From NCBI GenBank assembly GCA_002691725.1, contig NZIT01000032.1, positions 1 to 10,341 of the forward strand: 10,341 nt of DNA, given 5' to 3'. Position numbers and translations under genes: made by a program. Under the pieces are notes generated by a model that saw nothing but the letters and a program-made list of their open reading frames with translations, was not told the origin of the DNA and made no database searches. Within the stretch, counting starts at the first letter, position 1, and every line of letters begins with the position of its first letter. The DNA comes from SAR116 cluster bacterium. GTDB taxonomy: Bacteria > Pseudomonadota > Alphaproteobacteria > Puniceispirillales > UBA1172. Below, in pieces: positions 6,741 through 10,341 of the stretch.

Positions 6741-8939
6741 TTAATTCTGTAATAATTGTAGGACATTTTGCTGAGCTTTTCCTGCCTGTGCAATCATAGC
6801 CATTGCAGATTGTTGTAAAATCTGTGCTTTTGTTAACCTTGCTGATTCTTGTGCAAAATCTGCATCTTCAATTCTACCTCTAGAAGCATTAGTATTTAGA
6901 GCAACATTAGATAAATTATCAATAGCCTTTTCCATTCTACTCATAAGAGCTCCAAGTTTTGCTCTTTCTTTATGAATTCTATCTAATGACCTGTCTAGAA
7001 CTCGAAGAGCATCAATTGATGATTGTCTTGTTTTTACATTGACACCAGATAGTTTGTCTAAAGATGCCGCTCCTGGTGATGCTTCAAACAAACCTTTCCC
7101 ATCTTCACCAACAATAGTGAAACTGTTACTAGAAGACATTTCTAATTGTCCAGTTACAATTACTGAATCTGCACCTTTAGTTCCTGCTGTGACGTTGCCA
7201 GCTAAGGTAGCAGAAGGAGTGATTGAGTAAATATCTCTAAAAATTTGACGGCCTGTTACAGTTGCATTTGCAGCAGGGCCAGTAATAACCTCTGTTAGAC
7301 TAGTACCATCCATAGCTATACCAACAACTGTAAAGGTTTTGCCAGATTCGTCACCACTTGCGCTGGTAATAGTTACCAGAGCATTTTGGTTAGCAACTGT
7401 TGCAACAACACCAACTGTTACTCCATTTGGCCCGTTACCACTAGGTGTTATTGAAGTAACGGAAGCATAAGTAAGTGTACTTAAAGTTGCATTTGTATCA
7501 GTTACAGCTATATCTTCTGTGATTGTATTTCCGTAAGCGTCTAGACCAACTATAGTGTAAGTAGAATCTGTGTCAGAAGCATGAGTTATGCTAATTCTTG
7601 AATTAAGGGTAGTAGATGACGCTAAGGCACCATCTTCAGTTATTGCTGTGGTTCCATTACTACTAGCATTAAATGATGTTACTAATCCGTCTGGATCAGC
7701 GGCTGATGATAAAAGAGCACCATTAATTGTTAAAGCATTAGCTGAACCACTACCACCTGCAGTAGAAATTCCATCTGCGTCGGTGCCAGTTACATTGGTA
7801 TCTCCAAGGCTGACTGGATCTCCTGCAACGACCTCATCATTGTCCAAACTTGTTACTAGTAAAGTTCTTCTTGCGCCAGTTGAAATAGTATCACTGGAAA
7901 AATTAACATCACCTAATTTAATATCGTACCCTTCGTTTTGTACCATGATTATTGATGATTTGTCTGAAGATAAAGTTGCAGTAACACCAGTTGTAGTCGT
8001 ATAATTATTAATTGAATCTCTCAGTTCAGATAATACGGAACTTGTTTTAACATGGTTTAATGTAACGTTAGCTGCTATTGTAACTGCAGTTGTATTTTTA
8101 CCTAAAATGCTAAATGAAATACTAGTTTGACCATTATAAGCATCGTCTAAAGATTTTGCTTCTAATTTTAGCTGTGTGGATGCAATAGCTCTAACACCAG
8201 TTTGGTCAAATACAGCATTTACAGAAGTTGCAATATCTCTAACATTTGATCCCGCTGCAGCAGATATAGAAGTGCTACCTAAAATTCCGTGTATTGTAAA
8301 AGACTCCGATTGGACAAGATTAGCTTCAGACGTATCAGCAACGGCATAAGCATTAAGTGCCAAGTTATCATTATCGACTGCAGTATTTGATATGTCAGTA
8401 GTTTCTGTTCCCTGTGAAGATGCTTTGTACGCACCTAGGCTATCTAATCTCATTGAGGATATTGATAATTGAGCAAACTCTCTTTCATGTGTACCAATCT
8501 GAAAACGTCTGTCAGCAAAAGATCCATCTAAAACAGCTATCTCATTAAAAGTAGTATCTCTGGTTACGCGATCTAATTCAGCTAACATTTGAACAACTTC
8601 TGCATCTAAATAAGCACGTTCTTCTGCATTCATAACGTCTGATGCTGATTGAATCGCTAATTCTCTTATTCTTTGAATTATTGATGAAGTTTCATCTAAT
8701 GCACCTTCAGTTACCTGTGCCATTGAAATAACATCAGCTGCATTTCTAACAGATTGTTCTAAACCTTTAATTTGAGCAGTCATTCTATCAGCTATAGCCG
8801 CACCAGCTGCATCATCACCTGCGTGATTAATTCGCTTGCCTGATGAAAGACGTTCCATTGCTGATGTCATTTCACGCTCAGTTGCGGTCATTTTATTAAG
8901 TGCAAATTGTGCTGCAGTATTAGAATTAACTGTTGGCAT
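6741..8939 (-). CDS. Second flagellin (filament subunit), 732 residues, with tandem surface modules
   Basis: A flagellin clearly distinct from its convergent neighbour. The D0/D1 N-terminal region is at residues 1-170 (LSSGKRINHAGDDAAGAA at 31-48, IRELAIQSASD at 91-101). The C-terminal region is at about 640-732 (LNTNASRGRIEDADFAQESA, ending in VLQLLQN). The middle (about 175-635) holds IN-like strands (SESFTIHGILGSTSI at 211-225, followed by ATSVNAVFDQTGVRAIAS). It also holds two tandem copies of a module at 447-514 and 522-589, the second resembling part of FliD. I place the start at 8939. A GGAG Shine-Dalgarno (8946-8949) lies 6 nt ahead, the protein then begins MPTVNSNTAAQ as flagellins do, and the in-frame ATG at 8972 lies upstream of the predicted transcription start. 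No Cys or signal peptide. Compared with the plus-strand flagellin, the ends are similar but the middle is unrelated, so the two probably give a composite filament or serve under different conditions. Confidence 0.94.
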   Translation of the reverse strand: MPTVNSNTAAQFALNKMTATEREMTSAMERLSSGKRINHAGDDAAGAAIADRMTAQIKGLEQSVRNAADVISMAQVTEGALDETSSIIQRIRELAIQSASDVMNAEERAYLDAEVVQMLAELDRVTRDTTFNEIAVLDGSFADRRFQIGTHEREFAQLSISSMRLDSLGAYKASSQGTETTDISNTAVDNDNLALNAYAVADTSEANLVQSESFTIHGILGSTSISAAAGSNVRDIATSVNAVFDQTGVRAIASTQLKLEAKSLDDAYNGQTSISFSILGKNTTAVTIAANVTLNHVKTSSVLSELRDSINNYTTTTGVTATLSSDKSSIIMVQNEGYDIKLGDVNFSSDTISTGARRTLLVTSLDNDEVVAGDPVSLGDTNVTGTDADGISTAGGSGSANALTINGALLSSAADPDGLVTSFNASSNGTTAITEDGALASSTTLNSRISITHASDTDSTYTIVGLDAYGNTITEDIAVTDTNATLSTLTYASVTSITPSGNGPNGVTVGVVATVANQNALVTITSASGDESGKTFTVVGIAMDGTSLTEVITGPAANATVTGRQIFRDIYSITPSATLAGNVTAGTKGADSVIVTGQLEMSSSNSFTIVGEDGKGLFEASPGAASLDKLSGVNVKTRQSSIDALRVLDRSLDRIHKERAKLGALMSRMEKAIDNLSNVALNTNASRGRIEDADFAQESARLTKAQILQQSAMAMIAQAGKAQQNVLQLLQN
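7173..7376 (-). repeat. Surface module copy 2 in the second flagellin (FliD-like)
   Basis: It encodes residues 522-589. This is the copy closest to the FliD module: both have ITS-S-DESG, TEVITGP and NAT in the same order at the same spacing, with no gap needed over about 66 residues. Confidence 0.75.
7398..7601 (-). repeat. Surface module copy 1 in the second flagellin
   Basis: It encodes residues 447-514, immediately before copy 2. It keeps RISIT at the front (as in FliD residues 563-567), then YTIVGLDAYGNTITE, NATLSTL, SVTSITPS and VTVG, but has replaced the VITGP core with DIAVTDT and lost about two residues near the DESG turn. It is more diverged than copy 2. Confidence 0.65.
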
Positions 8940-8945
8940 ATTAAT

Positions 8946-8949
8946 CTCC
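8946..8949 (-). promoter_or_regulatory. Shine-Dalgarno deciding the second flagellin start
   Basis: GGAG on the minus strand, 6 nt before the ATG at 8939. It has the same core and spacing as the other flagellin (GGAG at 4549-4552), and it rules out the 11-residue N-terminal extension that the ATG at 8972 would add. Confidence 0.85.
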
Positions 8950-8973
8950 AAATTAATTTCGTAGGAAATCACT

Positions 8974-8987
8974 GCAATTGTTATGCC
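8974..8987 (-). promoter_or_regulatory. Sigma-54 promoter of the second flagellin
   Basis: The minus strand reads TTGGCATAACAATTGCAGT, with GG and GC separated by exactly 10 nt and an ideal TTGCA -12 element. Transcription would begin near 8962, with a leader of about 23 nt carrying the GGAG site. It lies in the gap just after the small upstream gene ends, so the flagellin is transcribed independently of that gene. Confidence 0.8.
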
Positions 8988-9004
8988 AAAAAAACTAGAT
9001 CTTA

Positions 9005-9361
9005 TTAGGCGTATTTCTCAACTGATTTTTTTAATTGTGTAAGATTGTTGGGGACAGTACTTATCATATTGTAACGAGAAACTATTTCATTGTGAAAATA
9101 TGAAGGAGATAAAGATGACCTGGATCTTATAAAACTTTCTGTAAGTGAACCATTACTTGCGGATTGATTATTAAGATACACATGCCTAATGAAATTAGGG
9201 GGAACATTATTTAAAGCTCGTTTTGTAACGCCAGTTTCTACTACAGCTCTATTATCTGTTGGCATAGTGTTTGCAGACAAACTAGAGCTTTCATTCCTTA
9301 AAGGTTTAGAAGCATAAATTTCATTAATAGCATACGGGTTCTGTGAATTATTAATAATCAT
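9005..9361 (-). CDS. Hypothetical small polar protein between flagellin and fliS
   Basis: I do not recognise this 118-residue protein. It is Ser/Asn-rich and polar, has no signal peptide, membrane segment or cysteine, and looks largely disordered in residues 1-60, with a more basic C-terminal third (IRSRSSLSPSYFHNEI, then LTQLKKSVEKYA). It sits upstream of the second flagellin on the same strand but is separated from it by that gene's sigma-54 promoter. It is divergent from fliS with a 72-bp gap. No good Shine-Dalgarno precedes the ATG at 9361. The next Met, residue 33, is no better. Its position suggests a flagellar accessory or regulatory role, but nothing in the sequence shows one; it does not look like FlgM, FlaG, FlbT or FlaF to me. 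It could be a chance reading frame, although the length and the lack of an overlapping gene argue for a real one. Confidence 0.55.
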   Translation of the reverse strand: MIINNSQNPYAINEIYASKPLRNESSSLSANTMPTDNRAVVETGVTKRALNNVPPNFIRHVYLNNQSASNGSLTESFIRSRSSLSPSYFHNEIVSRYNMISTVPNNLTQLKKSVEKYA

Positions 9362-9433
9362 GAAATTAACTAAACATAAAAACCATGAAAAATCAAATTT
9401 TTGACACTAATTTTCTAAACTTGAGTTTATATT
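9362..9433. promoter_or_regulatory. Divergent spacer between the small protein and fliS, possible sigma-28 site
   Basis: On the minus strand TCAAGTTT (9417-9424, 7 of 8 to the FliA -35 consensus) is followed by an 11-nt spacer and GTCAAAAA (9398-9405, 5 of 8 to GCCGATAA), pointing into the small gene with a leader of about 30 nt. No sigma-54 site exists on either strand and no clear promoter for fliS is visible. A small A/T stem (AAAAAT-CAA-ATTTTT) lies at about 9388-9402. Confidence 0.25.
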
Positions 9434-9871
9434 ATGATAAATAGCCAATATATTGACGCTTATAAAAAGACAGAGCAATCATCAAATTCAGTTATATCCT
9501 CGCATGAAATAGTCAGATCTCTTATGAAAGAATTAGTTAATACAATGCAAAAAATTGTGCTTGATATCCAAGATGAAAAACAAAGAAAAACTAATCAATT
9601 TAAGATCAATAGGGATTTAAAAGATAAAAAAGCTTACCATAAATCAAAAAACTTAAGTAAGTCTCTATCCATTATATATGGACTTCAAACTAGCTTAGAT
9701 TTTGATAAAGCTCTAGATATTGCAAATAATTTATTTCAATTATACGAATATTGTCGACATGAAATTATCAAAGGATTTAGTCAAAAAATTGAAGACGGTA
9801 TTTTAAAAGCTATTGAAGTTATTAAACAAATCATGGAAGGATGGGAAGAAATACCATCTTTAGAGAAATAA
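9434..9871 (+). CDS. fliS: Flagellar export chaperone FliS
   Basis: FliS binds the C-terminal D0 helix of flagellin in the cytoplasm, prevents premature polymerisation and delivers it to the export gate. The 145-residue, all-helical protein opens with the family's Y-x-x-AYKKTE pattern (residues 6-14) and has the conserved core DFDKALDIANNLFQLYEYCR at 89-108, followed by LKAIEVIKQIMEGWEEI at 124-140. FliS proteins are usually 120-135 residues; the excess here is a lysine-rich stretch at about 47-70 (QDEKQRKTNQFKINRDLKDK) in the loop between helices. The start is preceded only by TTGAG (9421-9425). It is followed 2 bp later by a probable fliT-like gene, so the two form an operon. With two oversized flagellins nearby this is presumably the chaperone for both. 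Confidence 0.85.
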   Translation: MINSQYIDAYKKTEQSSNSVISSHEIVRSLMKELVNTMQKIVLDIQDEKQRKTNQFKINRDLKDKKAYHKSKNLSKSLSIIYGLQTSLDFDKALDIANNLFQLYEYCRHEIIKGFSQKIEDGILKAIEVIKQIMEGWEEIPSLEK

Positions 9872-9873
9872 AT

Positions 9874-10167
9874 ATGGATTCAACAAATTCAGATTTAGAT
9901 TTGTTAGAAAATCTATCAAAAAAAATTTCTGATTTGATATATCAGAATAAATTTAATCAAATTTCCGAAATTGATGCACAAAGAAAAGCATTAATAAAAA
10001 AAATTATGGAAAGTGTAATTGAGAAAAAAAAAGTTAAAGAAAGAATTCGTAAACTGGTCAAAAACAATATTTCCATGATAGAGACGTCAGAAAAAAAATT
10101 AAAAATACTTTCCAAAAATCAAAATAGATTCAGTAAAAGGTTAAAAGCCTATTCCTTCAATAAATAA
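9874..10167 (+). CDS. FliT-like small helical protein, probable flagellar chaperone
   Basis: A 97-residue lysine-rich helical protein starting 2 bp after the fliS stop, so translation is probably coupled. The pattern LLENLSKKISDLIYQNKFNQISEI, then R-x-ALIKKIM and a basic helix up to residue 90, resembles the size and helical-bundle layout of FliT. FliT usually follows fliS; it escorts FliD to the export apparatus and can antagonise the flagellar master regulator in enterobacteria. The similarity is by layout and position, with no diagnostic motif. An in-frame ATG at 9841 would add 11 residues but lies inside fliS; the 9874 start follows AGAG (9862-9865) and is preferred. Alternatives are a FliJ-like or unrelated coiled-coil protein. 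Confidence 0.6.
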   Translation: MDSTNSDLDLLENLSKKISDLIYQNKFNQISEIDAQRKALIKKIMESVIEKKKVKERIRKLVKNNISMIETSEKKLKILSKNQNRFSKRLKAYSFNK

Positions 10168-10214
10168 TAAATTTTTTGTTTAGCTCACAAATTATTCTAT
10201 CTAATTTTTAGCTT

Positions 10215-10228
10215 GGTATGTTAATTGC
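10215..10228 (+). promoter_or_regulatory. Sigma-54 promoter of the right-edge gene
   Basis: The sequence TTGGTATGTTAATTGCAAA has GG (10215-10216) and GC (10227-10228) exactly 10 nt apart and the TTGCA -12 form. Transcription would begin near 10240, about 26 nt before the ATG at 10266, with an AAAGG Shine-Dalgarno at 10253-10257. The surrounding spacer (10168-10265) shows no other structure and no strong terminator for the fliS operon. Confidence 0.72.
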
Positions 10229-10265
10229 AAATTTTAAACGAATATTTATTTTAAAGGCACACCAA

Positions 10266-10341
10266 ATGTTGGCGAAATTATCTGTTGATCAAGCACTTAT
10301 GAAGGCTAAGTCTCATGCTAAAAAAGGTGAGATTGCAGAAG
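10266..10341 (+). CDS. Probable TPR-containing protein, first 25 codons (cut by window edge)
   Basis: Only MLAKLSVDQALMKAKSHAKK plus five more residues (GEIAE) is present. The A-x(3)-H-x(3)-G-x(2)-AEA-like helix pattern is the usual first helix of a tetratricopeptide repeat, and the AKKG turn fits. Proteins that begin this way and lie near flagellins are often TPR proteins fused to a transferase domain, but nothing beyond the first helix is visible here. The ATG follows AAAGG by 8 nt and a sigma-54 promoter by about 38 nt, so it is part of the same regulon as fliD and the minus-strand flagellin. Confidence 0.55.
   Translation, partial: MLAKLSVDQALMKAKSHAKKGEIAE

Noticed and set aside
7588..8004. 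Plus-strand 138-codon reading frame inside the second flagellin
   Set aside because: It is the antisense shadow of a Ser/Thr/Val-rich coding region; no ribosome site or promoter precedes it. The same holds for the minus-strand frames within fliD and the other flagellin.
8940..8972. Longer second-flagellin start at 8972
   Set aside because: It would add 11 residues before the normal flagellin N-terminus and lies upstream of the predicted transcription start near 8962; the 8939 start has the GGAG site.
1..10341. CRISPR array, tRNA, rRNA, insertion sequence or attachment site
   Set aside because: No regularly spaced repeats, cloverleaf, conserved ribosomal sequence, transposase or flanking inverted repeats were seen on either strand.

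Overview
The window is a flagellar filament-assembly locus from an AT-rich Pseudomonadota-type bacterium. G+C is roughly one third by eye, stops are mostly TAA, and intergenic DNA is almost pure A/T. A low-GC, probably aquatic or marine, alpha- or gammaproteobacterium fits best: the flagellin ends are proteobacterial, the promoters are of the sigma-54 (RpoN) type, and the chloride-channel homologue belongs to a divergent branch I associate with alphaproteobacteria. The sequence does not settle the class.

Layout from left to right. (1) Positions 1-601, minus: N-terminal two hundred residues of a CLC chloride channel/transporter, running off the left edge. (2) 741-1625, minus: a SAM-dependent methyltransferase with an N-terminal four-cysteine zinc-binding segment. 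(3) 1626-2004: divergent regulatory region with one sigma-54 promoter facing each way. (4) 2005-4320, plus: fliD, the filament cap, unusually long at 771 residues. (5) 4559-6676, plus: a 705-residue flagellin. (6) 6692-6723: a perfect bidirectional terminator. (7) 6741-8939, minus: a second, different large flagellin of 732 residues with its own sigma-54 promoter. (8) 9005-9361, minus: an unrecognised small polar protein. (9) 9434-9871 and 9874-10167, plus: fliS and a probable fliT-like chaperone, 2 bp apart. (10) 10266 to the right edge, plus: the first 25 codons of a probable TPR protein behind another sigma-54 promoter.

How the genes fit together: the two flagellins polymerise into the filament under the FliD cap, FliS escorts flagellin to the export gate, and the FliT-like protein probably escorts FliD. 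Four sites with the exact GG-N10-GC spacing lie in front of the methyltransferase, fliD, the minus-strand flagellin and the TPR gene, so these appear to be one late-flagellar regulon. That puts the methyltransferase and TPR protein, which have no obvious structural role, under flagellar control and suggests work on filament modification or assembly.

The most striking observation is a module of about 67 residues present once in FliD and twice in tandem in the minus-strand flagellin, inserted in the surface-exposed part of both proteins. Cap and filament thus share a domain that is not part of the core fold of either. There is no sign of CRISPR, tRNA, rRNA, an insertion sequence or an attachment site.
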